Below are positions 40,496-49,148 of a stretch of 64,000 bases of DNA, in pieces (positions within the stretch are counted from its first letter, which is position 1; the number at the start of each line of letters is the position of its first letter). The stretch comes from Candidatus Intricatilinea gracilis (GTDB lineage: Bacteria > Pseudomonadota > Gammaproteobacteria > Burkholderiales > Burkholderiaceae_C). Under the pieces are notes generated by a model, which saw nothing but the letters and a program-made list of their open reading frames with translations, had not been told where the DNA came from and ran no database searches. Location of the stretch: assembly GCA_016702605.1 (NCBI GenBank), contig JADJDQ010000004.1:248001-312000 (forward strand). The letters are read 5' to 3'. A program made the translations under genes and the position numbers.

Positions 40496-41770
40496 ATGAC
40501 CGAGACTGTTTCCTCCCTCAAGGAGCAGCTGCTGCATATCCAGCAGTTGCACACCTCCGGCGTGCTCGACGAAGCCGCTTTCCAGCAAGGCAAGGCCAAC
40601 CTCGAGCGCAAGCTGCTCGATCTGGTGATGGCCGGCGCGCCGGTCGGTGATGTCGGCCCCTCCGCCAGCAAATCTGCCAAGCCCGGCTTCGACACCGCCA
40701 CCCCTGGCCTGGACAAGGTGCGCCCGCGCCCCAGCACCCTGCTGGCCGCCGGCGCCTTCGTGGTGCTGATCGCGGCGGCCGGTTACCTCTGGACCGGGTC
40801 ACCCAGCCTGGTGACCGAGACCGGCGCGGTGGCCGCCGCCCAGCCGGCCAGTGCGCCGCATGCGCTGGGTCCCGAGCAGATCGCTGCCATGGCCGAGAAA
40901 CTCAAGGAGCGCCTGAAGGAAAATCCCGACGACGCCGAGGGCTGGGCCATGCTGGGCCGCTCCTACGCCGTGCTGGGCCGCGCACAAGAAGCTGTGCCGG
41001 CGTATGCCAAGGCGGTCGAACTGGTCGGTGAAGACGCCGGCCTGCTGGCCGACTATGCCGACGTGCTGGCGCTGGCCAACAACCGCAGCCTCGAAGGTGA
41101 ACCGATGAAGGTGATCCAGCGTGCGCTCAAGGCCAACCCCGATCAGCTCAAGGCGCTGTCGCTGGCCGGCACCTATGCCTTCGACAAGAAGGATTACGCC
41201 GGCGCGGTGAAGTACTGGGAACGCATCGTCGTGCTGGCGCCCACCAGCCCCGACGCACCCAAGGACCCACGTTTTGTCGATCAGGTGCGCGCCAGCGTGG
41301 CCGAGGCGCGCCAGCTCGCCGGCATGCCGCCGGCGGCCGACGCCCCACCTGCCGCACCCATGGCGCAAGCTGCCCAGGCGCCCCAAGGTGGCGAGGCCCC
41401 CGCGGCGGCGCCCAACCCCGATGCCTTCGTCTCGGGCAAGGTCACGTTGTCTGCGGGCCTGGCCGGCAAGGCGTCGCCCGACGACACGGTGTTCATCTTT
41501 GCCCGGGCCGCTCAGGGCCCCCGCATGCCGCTGGCCATCATCCGCAAGCAGGTGAAGGATCTGCCGATCGAGTTCAGGCTCGACGACGCCATGGCCATGC
41601 AGCCGGCGATGCGGCTGTCGGCCTTTCCTCAGGTGGTGGTGGGTGCCCGTGTGAGCAAGCGGGGTGACGCCGTGCCACAACCCGGCGATCTCGAGGGCGC
41701 CAGCCAGCCCGTCAAGGTCGGCACGGCCAACCTCAAGATCGAGATCTCGCAGGTGGTGGCAGCCAAGTAA
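40496..41770 (+). CDS. ccmI: Cytochrome c-type biogenesis protein CcmI
   Basis: A 424-residue apocytochrome-holding chaperone. This short form has a single transmembrane helix (STLLAAGAFVVLIAAAGYLW, about residues 80-100) rather than the two of long CcmI. It carries a TPR region (EGWAMLGRSYAVLGRAQEAVPAYAKAVEL and following) and a C-terminal beta-rich domain (VSGKVTLSAGLAGKASPDDTV onwards) of the CycH type. It follows ccmH by 8 bp and is followed 14 bp later by the ferredoxin-flavoprotein gene. Confidence 0.9.
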   Translation: MTETVSSLKEQLLHIQQLHTSGVLDEAAFQQGKANLERKLLDLVMAGAPVGDVGPSASKSAKPGFDTATPGLDKVRPRPSTLLAAGAFVVLIAAAGYLWTGSPSLVTETGAVAAAQPASAPHALGPEQIAAMAEKLKERLKENPDDAEGWAMLGRSYAVLGRAQEAVPAYAKAVELVGEDAGLLADYADVLALANNRSLEGEPMKVIQRALKANPDQLKALSLAGTYAFDKKDYAGAVKYWERIVVLAPTSPDAPKDPRFVDQVRASVAEARQLAGMPPAADAPPAAPMAQAAQAPQGGEAPAAAPNPDAFVSGKVTLSAGLAGKASPDDTVFIFARAAQGPRMPLAIIRKQVKDLPIEFRLDDAMAMQPAMRLSAFPQVVVGARVSKRGDAVPQPGDLEGASQPVKVGTANLKIEISQVVAAK

Positions 41771-41784
41771 GGCGACCCGCGACG

Positions 41785-43107
41785 ATGAATTACCTCTACC
41801 TCTACATCGGCGCGTTGCTGCTGGTGTTGCTCTGGTACGCGCGCCGCCAGCGGCGCATCAGCCGGACCAGCCTGGCTGTACTCGAAGAAGCCCGCGTCGC
41901 CGGGCTGGCTGAACCGGCGTCGTTGCACCCGGTGGTCAACCCGGGGTTGTGCATCGGCTCGGGCTCGTGTGTCACCTCGTGTCCCGAAGAAGCGCTCGGA
42001 CTGGTCAACGGCAAGGCGGTGCTCACCAATGCGTCGGCCTGCATTGGCCACGGGGCCTGCCTGGCGGCCTGCCCGTTCGATGCGATCACGCTGGTCTTCG
42101 GTACCGAGAAACGCGGCGTCGACATCCCGCATGTCGGGCCGGATTTCCAGTCCAACGTGCCTGGCCTGTTCATCGCCGGCGAACTGGGTGGCATGGGCCT
42201 GATCCGCAAGGCGGCCGAGCAGGGTCGCCAGGCCGTCAACGCCATCCAGGCCCGGCTGCGCAAAGGTGCGAGTGCGGGTGCCCAGGGCGGCAGTGACCTG
42301 CTCGACCTGATGATCGTGGGATGTGGCCCGGCCGGGCTGTCGGGCGGACTGGCTGCCATCGAACACAAGCTCAGCTACCGCCTCATCGAACAGGAAGACG
42401 CACTCGGCGGCTGTGTCTACCACTACCCGCGCAACAAGGTCACCATGACGGCGCCGGTCGACCTGGCGCTGGTCGGCAAGATGAAGTTCAGCGAGGTCCG
42501 CAAGGAACGCCTGCTCGAGTTCTGGCAGGGTGTGGTCGACAAGACCGGCCTCGAGATCTCGTTCTCCGAACGGATGGAGGCGGTGCAACGCGACGCCGAC
42601 GGCCACTTCACCGTGCGCACCGTCAAAGGCAGCTACCGCGCCCGTGCCGTGTTGCTCACGCTCGGCCGGCGTGGCTCGCCACGCAAGCTCGACGTGCCGG
42701 GTGAAGACCAGCCCAAGGTGGTCTATCGCCTGGTCGATGCCGAGCAGTACCGCGGCCAGCGGGTGCTGGTGGTGGGTGGTGGTGACAGTGCACTCGAAGC
42801 TGCACTCGACCTGAGTGAACAGCCCGGCACCACCGTGACGCTGTCTTACCGCAGCGACGCCTTCAGTCGTGTCAAGCCGGCCAACCGCAAACGCCTCGAA
42901 GCCCACCAGGCCAGCGGCAAGGTCGAGGTGCTGCTGGGGTCGGTGGTGCGCGAGATCGGCGCGGCCGAGGTCGTGCTGAAACTGGCCGGCGACCAGCGCC
43001 GCAGCCTGCCCAACGACGCCGTCATCGTCTGCGCCGGTGGCCTGTTGCCCACCCCGTTGCTGCAGGCGGTGGGCGTCGAGTTCGACACCAAGTTCGGCAC
43101 CGCCTGA
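41785..43107 (+). CDS. Membrane-anchored ferredoxin-FAD/NAD(P) oxidoreductase, circularly permuted
   Basis: A 440-residue protein. An N-terminal helix (YLYIGALLLVLLWYA) is followed by two ferredoxin motifs, C56-x5-C62-x3-C66-P and C86-x5-C92-x3-C96-P. In each the usual second Cys is replaced (S59, H89). Residues ~115-155 (SNVPGLFIAGELGGMGLIRK) are the C-terminal FAD motif of thioredoxin-reductase-like flavoproteins, yet they precede the N-terminal FAD motif MIVGCGPAGLSGG (~175). The NAD(P) motif VLVVGGGDSALEA follows, and the chain stops just where the displaced segment would normally begin. No redox-active CxxC is present. It is the last gene of the ccm operon. I infer electron transfer between NAD(P)H and a membrane carrier, possibly for the multiheme chain. 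Confidence 0.85.
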   Translation: MNYLYLYIGALLLVLLWYARRQRRISRTSLAVLEEARVAGLAEPASLHPVVNPGLCIGSGSCVTSCPEEALGLVNGKAVLTNASACIGHGACLAACPFDAITLVFGTEKRGVDIPHVGPDFQSNVPGLFIAGELGGMGLIRKAAEQGRQAVNAIQARLRKGASAGAQGGSDLLDLMIVGCGPAGLSGGLAAIEHKLSYRLIEQEDALGGCVYHYPRNKVTMTAPVDLALVGKMKFSEVRKERLLEFWQGVVDKTGLEISFSERMEAVQRDADGHFTVRTVKGSYRARAVLLTLGRRGSPRKLDVPGEDQPKVVYRLVDAEQYRGQRVLVVGGGDSALEAALDLSEQPGTTVTLSYRSDAFSRVKPANRKRLEAHQASGKVEVLLGSVVREIGAAEVVLKLAGDQRRSLPNDAVIVCAGGLLPTPLLQAVGVEFDTKFGTA

Positions 43108-43142
43108 CAGGCGACCGGGTTTCTCCAGTCATCACCCGGCCG

Positions 43143-43168
43143 CCCCTCAGTTGACTCAACTCCTGGGG
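43143..43168. terminator. Imperfect stem-loop between convergent genes
   Basis: CCCCTCAGTTGA and TCAACTCCTGGGG form a hairpin with one mismatch pair and a bulge. It lies between the ferredoxin-flavoprotein and the convergent outer-membrane gene. It has no T-tract, so its function as terminator is uncertain. Confidence 0.35.
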
Positions 43169-43199
43169 CGCGCACGACGCAAGTCGTCGGCCTGTGGGC

Positions 43200-43976
43200 T
43201 CAGAGGTAACGCAGGCCGTACCAGCCCAGGCCGAGGGTCCAGACGCGTGAATCGGGCTGCCCGGCGCTCTGGCCCAATGTGACATCCAGGCCCAGCACCT
43301 CGGGGTGCAACCAGTAACGTACACCCACGAACTGGTCGGTCGGGTTGTGGCGTACGGCGTTGACTTCGGCAAAAGCCAGCCAGCGCTCGTCCGGCTTCCA
43401 GGTCAGCGCCAGGTTCAGCAGGTTGTGCAGGCTGCCATCCGACGGGTCGCGCAGCCGCCCCAGGTTGAGGTGGGCCGCGCCGCTGCCGCCAAGGTCGGTG
43501 CTGACCAGCAGGCTGGCGCCACGTTCGCCGTGTCGATGGTTGCCGTCCGAAAAACGTGTCTGGCCCAGCCAGGCCCTCAGACCCAGCGCGAGTGGGCCGA
43601 GTTTCCAGCCCGGATCGACCCACTTGGCGCCCAGCGCCAGATCGGTTTGTGACGGCGCCGCGCTGTTGCTTCGTTCGAGTTCGGCGTTCACCTCGACGGC
43701 GTCACCGATGCCGCAGGCCGGCGCCACCACCACCGAGCGGCTGTCGTGGCCACGTTGCCACCAGCTCTCGATCTGGCAGTTGCCAGCTCCGGCGGTGCCG
43801 GCGTCGTCGGTCGCCAGCGGCCGGCCGGCTTGTGCGGCGCCCAGGCTCAGCAGACTCAAAGTTGCGGCAATGAACGACGGGCGCAGCAGGCGCAGGACCA
43901 GCACGCGGCTGCCCGTTTCGGTGGAGGGGTGGGACGACAAGATGTTCTCCTTCTGGCGCGGCATGCTAGCCGCCAC
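43200..43976 (-). CDS. Outer-membrane beta-barrel protein of unknown role
   Basis: A 258-residue protein with a signal peptide (FIAATLSLLSLGAAQA, cleavage before GRPLATDD). The mature chain starts RPLATDDAGTAGAGNCQIESW, a phrase typical of a family of small porin-like or transporter-annotated outer-membrane proteins in betaproteobacteria. The rest alternates hydrophobic and polar residues (LGLRAWLGQTRF, HLNLGRL, LALTWKPDERW, FVGVRYWL) as in an 8-10-strand barrel. It ends LGWYGLRYL rather than with Phe. An internal ATG at 43964 is an alternative start. Its role is unknown; it neighbours the RND operon in the divergent direction. Confidence 0.7.
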   Translation of the reverse strand: MAASMPRQKENILSSHPSTETGSRVLVLRLLRPSFIAATLSLLSLGAAQAGRPLATDDAGTAGAGNCQIESWWQRGHDSRSVVVAPACGIGDAVEVNAELERSNSAAPSQTDLALGAKWVDPGWKLGPLALGLRAWLGQTRFSDGNHRHGERGASLLVSTDLGGSGAAHLNLGRLRDPSDGSLHNLLNLALTWKPDERWLAFAEVNAVRHNPTDQFVGVRYWLHPEVLGLDVTLGQSAGQPDSRVWTLGLGWYGLRYL

Positions 43977-44054
43977 GCCGATTCGAGGTCGCGGGCTGAG
44001 ACGCGTCGAACTGCCCGGTCACCGTTCGTCGTCCGGGACAGCACTTCGTCGCAT

Positions 44055-44122
44055 GTCTGTGCGGTTCGTCACAGACGGGCTGCAGGCTGTACATGGTGTT
44101 ACTACACTGACTCGGTGGTCAG
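44055..44122 (+). promoter_or_regulatory. Two inverted repeats upstream of RND efflux operon
   Basis: GTCTGTG (44055-44061) and CACAGAC (44070-44076) form a perfect 7-bp inverted repeat with an 8-nt spacer. A second one, CTGAC-N6-GTCAG, is at 44107-44122. Both lie within 130 bp of the efflux start, where TetR- or MarR-type repressor operators are usually found. No repressor gene is adjacent. Confidence 0.35.
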
Positions 44123-44178
44123 CAAACGCTGGGCGGCACACGGGTTTGTACGCTGTGAACGAGAACAAGGCGATGACG

Positions 44179-45363
44179 ATGAATCGACGTGGATGGGTGA
44201 TGGCCGGCACGCTGCTGGCGACCGTGGCGCTGGCTGGGGTGTGGGCCAGTGCATCCACCTGGCGCAAGACCGAGGCCGACAAGCCGCCGGTGCCGCTCGA
44301 GTTCAACCGCAGCGAGGTGGTACGCCCGCTCAGGGTGCGCATGCCCACAAGCATCGAGTTCTCGGGCGCGCTGGTGGCGCCGTCCACTGCCACGGTGCGC
44401 GCCAAGGCCTCGGGCACCTTGCAACGCCTGGACGTGGCCGAAGGCCAGCGGGTGCGCGCCGGCCAGGCCATCGGGCGCATCGAGATGGCCGACTACACCA
44501 GTCGCCAGGCCGAACGCGAGGCGGCGATCCAGTCGGCGCGTGCCGCGCTGGCGCAGGCCGACCGCACCCACCAGGCCAACCTGGGCCTGGCGGCGCAGAA
44601 TTTCATCGCGAACACGGCGGTGGATACCTCGCGGGCTCAGGTCGATGCGGCGCGCGCGCAGCTTCAAAGTGCCCAGGCACAACTCGCCCAACTCGAGGTG
44701 AGTGAACGCGAGGCGCAGCTGGTGGCGCCCATCGCCGGCATCGTTGCCAAACGTCTGGCGCTGCCAGGTGAAAAGGTCAGCGTCGAACAAAACTTGCTGG
44801 CCATCGTCGACCTGGCGCGGCTCGAGCTGGCCGGCCAGGTGGCGGCGCACGAGATTTCGCTGATCGGTGTCGGCCAGGGGGTGCAGGTGCTGGTCGAAGG
44901 TGAAAACCAGCCACGCAGAGGCAAGGTCACCCGCATCGCGCCGGCGGTGGACCCGGGCACCCGTTCGATCCCGGTGACCGTCGAGTTGGTCAACCCCGGC
45001 GAGAAGTTGCGCGCCGGCCAATACGCCGTGGCCCAGGTCAAGCTGGACGACCCGCAGCTGCACCTCACGGTGCCGATCAGTGCGGTGACCAATACCGCCG
45101 GCCAGGACCAGGTGTGGACCATCGAGTCCGGCGCCCTGGTGCGGCGCATGGTGACGCTGGGCCGGCGCGACGTGGCGGCCGGCCGGGTCGAGGTGCTGGC
45201 CGGCATTACGCCCGACGCCGATCTGCTTGCGCTGCGATTCGACAACCTCAAGGAAGGTGCACCGGCGCGCCTGCCGACTGTTGCGGCGGGTGCTTCGTCC
45301 GGCGCCGCGGCAGGGGTCAGCTCTGGGGCCACGGCGGCGTCCGTCCCCACATCCAGGCTCTGA
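44179..45363 (+). CDS. RND efflux membrane-fusion (adaptor) protein
   Basis: A 394-residue periplasmic adaptor. The N-terminal membrane anchor or uncleaved signal is RGWVMAGTLLATVALAGVWA. The lipoyl halves are ATVRAKASGTLQRLDVAEGQ and APIAGIVAKRLALPGEKVSV, flanking a helical hairpin (AQADRTHQANLGLAAQNF). A beta-barrel and membrane-proximal domain follow. I chose ATG 44179 because AAGG at 44167-44170 gives 8-nt spacing; ATG 44173 and GTG 44155 are in frame. The C-terminus is Ala/Ser-rich. It precedes the RND pump by 10 bp. No TolC-like gene is adjacent, so it must use one encoded elsewhere. Confidence 0.9.
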   Translation: MNRRGWVMAGTLLATVALAGVWASASTWRKTEADKPPVPLEFNRSEVVRPLRVRMPTSIEFSGALVAPSTATVRAKASGTLQRLDVAEGQRVRAGQAIGRIEMADYTSRQAEREAAIQSARAALAQADRTHQANLGLAAQNFIANTAVDTSRAQVDAARAQLQSAQAQLAQLEVSEREAQLVAPIAGIVAKRLALPGEKVSVEQNLLAIVDLARLELAGQVAAHEISLIGVGQGVQVLVEGENQPRRGKVTRIAPAVDPGTRSIPVTVELVNPGEKLRAGQYAVAQVKLDDPQLHLTVPISAVTNTAGQDQVWTIESGALVRRMVTLGRRDVAAGRVEVLAGITPDADLLALRFDNLKEGAPARLPTVAAGASSGAAAGVSSGATAASVPTSRL

Positions 45364-45373
45364 GGCGGCCATC

Positions 45374-48300
45374 ATGTGGATGACCCGCGTCGCCATCAAC
45401 AACCCCGTCTTCGCCACCATGGTGATGGTGGCGCTGTGTGTGCTGGGCTTGTTTTCGTACAGCCGCCTGGGCGTCGAGCAGATGCCCGACATCAGTTTCC
45501 CCGGCGCCTTCGTGCAGGTGGCTTATCCGGGCGCTGCGCCCGAGGCGGTGGAGCGTGAGCTGACCAAACCCATCGAGGAGGCGGTGAACAGCATCGCCGG
45601 AGTGAAACGTATCACCTCGCGCAGCTTCGAGGGCCGCGCCGACATGGCGGTCGAGTTCGGCATCAACACCGACATGGGCCGTGCGATGCAGGAGGTGCGC
45701 GACCGCATCGCCGCCGTGCAGTCGGTCTTTCCGCGCGACGCCAAGATGCCGACAGTGGTGCGTTTCGACAACGACAACAACCAGCCGGTGGTGAACCTGG
45801 CGCTGTTGTCCAAGTCGCGCAGCGCGCGCGAGTTGTCGGTGCTGGGCGACCAGGTGGTGGGCCGGCGCCTGCAACGGGTCGAAGGGGTGGCACGGGTGGA
45901 TGTGGCCGGCCTGGCGGTGCGCGAGGTGCGTATCGACCTCGACCCGGCTCGCCTGCGCGCCTATGCCATCACGCCGGGCGAGATCTCGACTGCCCTGCGC
46001 GAGGCCAACGCCGACCAGCCCGTCGGCCTGCTGAGCGACCGGGCGCAGGACGCCATCCTGCGTGTCGAAGGCCGGGTGCGCGACCCGCGCATGTTTGCCG
46101 ACCTGGTGGTGGCGCGTCGCAACGGCCTGGCACTCACGCTGGGTGACCTGGGCACGCTGGTGGAGCGTGAACGCGAGGCCGATTCAGTGGCGCGCATCAA
46201 CGGCCAGCCGGCCATCGTCTTCAACGTCTTCAAGCAGCAGGACGCCAACATCGTCGCCACCGGCGACGCCGTCAAGGCTGCCATGGACGAGGTGCGCAAG
46301 ACGCTGCCGAGCGATGTGGAGCTGCGCCTCATCTATGCCAACAGCGATTGGGTGAAGGGCTCACTCGACGGCCTGCGCCACACGCTGGTCGAAGGGGCGC
46401 TGCTCACGGTGCTGATCGTGTTCCTCTTCTTGCACAGCTGGCGCTCGACCATCATCACCGGCCTGACGCTGCCCATCGCGGTGATCTCGAGTTTCATCGC
46501 CGTCTACATGTGTGGCTTCACGCTCAACTTCATGACGATGATGGCGCTGAGCCTGTGCATCGGCCTGCTGATCGACGACGCCATCGTGGTGCGCGAGAAC
46601 ATCGTGCGCCACGTCAACATGGGCAAGGACCACCACCGCGCCGCCGAGGAGGGCACCAACGAGATCGGTCTGGCCGTCATGGCCACCACCTTCGCGTTGT
46701 GCGCGGTGTTCGTGCCGGTGGCCTTCATGGGTGGCATCATCGGCAAGTTCTTCTATCCGTTCGGCATCACCGTGGTGGTGGCCGTGCTGGTGAGCCTGTT
46801 CGTGAGCTTCACGCTCGACCCGATGCTGTCGAGCATCTGGAAGGACCCGCCCTCGGCCTACCTGCAGAAGATCCCGGTCATCGGCCATGCCATCCGCGCC
46901 ACCGACAGCCTGCTCGACGCGCTGCACGGCGTGTACGAACGGGTCATCCACTGGGCCTTCTCGCCGCGGCGCTACCGCATCTGGCTGCCTGCGTTCGGCC
47001 ATGGCTTCAGCGCCGACGGCCAACGCGACAAGGCCAGCCCGCGGCGCTGGCGCCTGGCCACACTCACGCCACGTGGCGTGGTGCTGGCCATCGGTGGGGC
47101 GAGTTTTGCCGGTGCCATCGCCCTGGCGCCGCTGGTGGGCAGCGAATTCGTGCCGCAGACCGACCAGGGCTACACCCAGCTCGCGCTGCGCATGCCGGTC
47201 GGGTCGAGCCTGGCGCGCACCGATGCCAAGGTGCGCCAGATCGAGGAGATCGTCGCGGCCATGCCCGAGATCGACACGGTGTCGACCACGGTGGGTGGTG
47301 AAGGCAACCGCAACCTCGCCTGGCTCAACATCGGCCTGAAGGAGCGCAAGCTGCGCGATCGCAGCCAGAAGCAGGTGGAAGACGCGATCCGCGAGGCCAT
47401 CGCACGTATCCCCGGCACCGATGCGTCGCTGGGCTTCAACCGGCCGATCTACGTGGCCATCCTGGGCAGCGACGCCGATGGTCTGGTCAAGGTGTCGACC
47501 GAGTTCGCCGAGAAGGTCAAGAAGATCCCCGGCATCGTCGACGTGGAGCTATCGGCCAAGCCTGGCGTGCCAGCCTATGCCGTGCGCCTCAAGCCCGGCG
47601 CGGTGCGCGAACTGGGCATCACGGCACCACAACTCGCGGCCTCGCTGCGCGCCTATGTGAACGGCGAAGCCTCGACCACCTGGACCACTGGCGACGGCAA
47701 TCAGGTCGACGTGGTGCTGCGCCTGAACGAAGGCCAGCGCCAGCGTGTCGACCAGCTGCGTGGCCTGCCTGTGGCCTTTGCGCGCGACGGCACACCCATC
47801 TCGCTCGACAGCGTGGCCACCATCGAGCAGGTGTTCAACCCCGAAGTGATCCGCCGCCAGAACCTGCAGCGCCGCGAGGCCGTGTTCGCCGGCGTCAAGG
47901 ACCGGCCCACCGGCGACGTGGGCAAGGAGGTGCAGCAATTGGTAAAGGACACCATCCTGCCGCCTGGCTACAGCTTCGATATCGGCGGCGAAGCCCAGCA
48001 ACAGCAGGAGGCCTTTGCCGGCCTGGTCAGCGCCATGGTGCTGGCGGTGATCTTCATCTACATCGTGCTGGCCAGCCAGTTCGGCAGCTTCGTGCAGCCC
48101 ATCGCCATCATGGCCAGCCTGCCGCTGGCACTGATCGGCGTGATGCTGGCGCTGCTGTTCTGGCGCAGCACCTTGAACGTCTTCTCGATGATCGGCCTGG
48201 TCATGCTGATGGGCCTGGTCACCAAGAACGCCATCCTGCTGGTCGACTTTGCCAACCACGCCCGCAAGGCCGGCGCCACCGTGCCCGAAGCCCTGCTGCA

Positions 48301-48670
48301 GGCCGGCCTGATTCGTATGCGGCCCATCTTGATGACCACCTCGGCCATGGTCTTCGGCATGTTGCCCCTGGCCCTGGCGCTCAACGACGGCGGCGAGATC
48401 CAGGCGCCGATGGGCCGCGCCATCATCGGTGGTGTCATCACCTCGACGCTGCTCACCCTCATCGTCGTGCCGGTGCTGTACAGCTATCTGGTGCGGGAGA
48501 AGAAGCCTGAGCTTGTGGGCGACGGGGCGGGCATCACAACTGCGACGAGTGATCCCGATGGCGCCGGCCTAGTGCGCGAGTCGACTCCGAATCCAGCGCC
48601 AGCGCTTGGACTTGGCCTGGGTGCGGCTTCACTGGGAGCGAACCCGGCGCAACCCGAACAAGGCGGTTGA
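45374..48670 (+). CDS. RND multidrug efflux transporter (AcrB/MexB-like, HAE1)
   Basis: A 1098-residue proton-driven inner-membrane pump. It starts MWMTRVAINNPVFATMVMV. It has the TM4 proton-relay motif GLLIDDAIVVRENIVRH with two Asp, and the second-half counterpart GLVTKNAILLVDFANHARK. The porter domain segments include PEAVERELTKPIEEAVNSI. The length exceeds the usual ~1030-1050 because of a longer cytoplasmic loop between the two halves (around residues 520-580, KDPPSAYLQKIPVIGHAI onward) and a C-terminal tail of ~50 residues. Substrates cannot be inferred. Confidence 0.93.
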   Translation: MWMTRVAINNPVFATMVMVALCVLGLFSYSRLGVEQMPDISFPGAFVQVAYPGAAPEAVERELTKPIEEAVNSIAGVKRITSRSFEGRADMAVEFGINTDMGRAMQEVRDRIAAVQSVFPRDAKMPTVVRFDNDNNQPVVNLALLSKSRSARELSVLGDQVVGRRLQRVEGVARVDVAGLAVREVRIDLDPARLRAYAITPGEISTALREANADQPVGLLSDRAQDAILRVEGRVRDPRMFADLVVARRNGLALTLGDLGTLVEREREADSVARINGQPAIVFNVFKQQDANIVATGDAVKAAMDEVRKTLPSDVELRLIYANSDWVKGSLDGLRHTLVEGALLTVLIVFLFLHSWRSTIITGLTLPIAVISSFIAVYMCGFTLNFMTMMALSLCIGLLIDDAIVVRENIVRHVNMGKDHHRAAEEGTNEIGLAVMATTFALCAVFVPVAFMGGIIGKFFYPFGITVVVAVLVSLFVSFTLDPMLSSIWKDPPSAYLQKIPVIGHAIRATDSLLDALHGVYERVIHWAFSPRRYRIWLPAFGHGFSADGQRDKASPRRWRLATLTPRGVVLAIGGASFAGAIALAPLVGSEFVPQTDQGYTQLALRMPVGSSLARTDAKVRQIEEIVAAMPEIDTVSTTVGGEGNRNLAWLNIGLKERKLRDRSQKQVEDAIREAIARIPGTDASLGFNRPIYVAILGSDADGLVKVSTEFAEKVKKIPGIVDVELSAKPGVPAYAVRLKPGAVRELGITAPQLAASLRAYVNGEASTTWTTGDGNQVDVVLRLNEGQRQRVDQLRGLPVAFARDGTPISLDSVATIEQVFNPEVIRRQNLQRREAVFAGVKDRPTGDVGKEVQQLVKDTILPPGYSFDIGGEAQQQQEAFAGLVSAMVLAVIFIYIVLASQFGSFVQPIAIMASLPLALIGVMLALLFWRSTLNVFSMIGLVMLMGLVTKNAILLVDFANHARKAGATVPEALLQAGLIRMRPILMTTSAMVFGMLPLALALNDGGEIQAPMGRAIIGGVITSTLLTLIVVPVLYSYLVREKKPELVGDGAGITTATSDPDGAGLVRESTPNPAPALGLGLGAASLGANPAQPEQGG

Positions 48671-48816
48671 GGCGCGGCGGGGAATTGGCTCCTGCGCCGC
48701 CGCCGCCGCAGCCGAAGCTGGCAACTGCGCCGTCCGGCACCGGCCGCGACAAACCGGTCCGCCCGGAGTAGGCTGCAGCAGACCCGCGCCCCCGCGCCGA
48801 ACTTCAGGAGGCAGCA

Positions 48817-49026
48817 ATGTCAAGTCACGTCTACAAGCTCGTCGAACTGGTCGGCTCGTCACCCGACAGCAGCGACGCCGCGATCCGCAACGCGCTCGAC
48901 ACCGCCTCCAAGACGCTGCGCCACATCGACTGGTTCGAGGTGGTCGAAACCCGCGGCCACGTGGTCGACGGCAAGGTTGGGCACTTCCAGGTGACGCTCA
49001 AGGTGGGGTTCAGGCTGGAGGCCTGA
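48817..49026 (+). CDS. Dodecin (flavin-binding)
   Basis: A 69-residue protein with the dodecin pattern MSSHVYKLVELVGSSPDS, AIRNALDTASKTLRHIDWFE and VGHFQVTLKVGFRLEA. It contains the flavin-stacking Trp in DWFEV and the Gln in GHFQVTL. Dodecin forms hollow dodecamers that sequester FMN/riboflavin or CoA in the cytosol. A near-ideal AGGAGG at 48806-48811 lies 5 nt upstream of the ATG, suggesting high expression. Confidence 0.93.
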   Translation: MSSHVYKLVELVGSSPDSSDAAIRNALDTASKTLRHIDWFEVVETRGHVVDGKVGHFQVTLKVGFRLEA

Positions 49027-49148
49027 GCAGCGGGCAGCCAGCAGCAGGTACCGTTTGTCCCGGGTCGACGCAGGGCACGGCTGACGTGCTGGTGTGGCAC
49101 AGCGCCAGCACTGGCTTTGGACCACACCAGTGCGCGCCAACCATCGGC

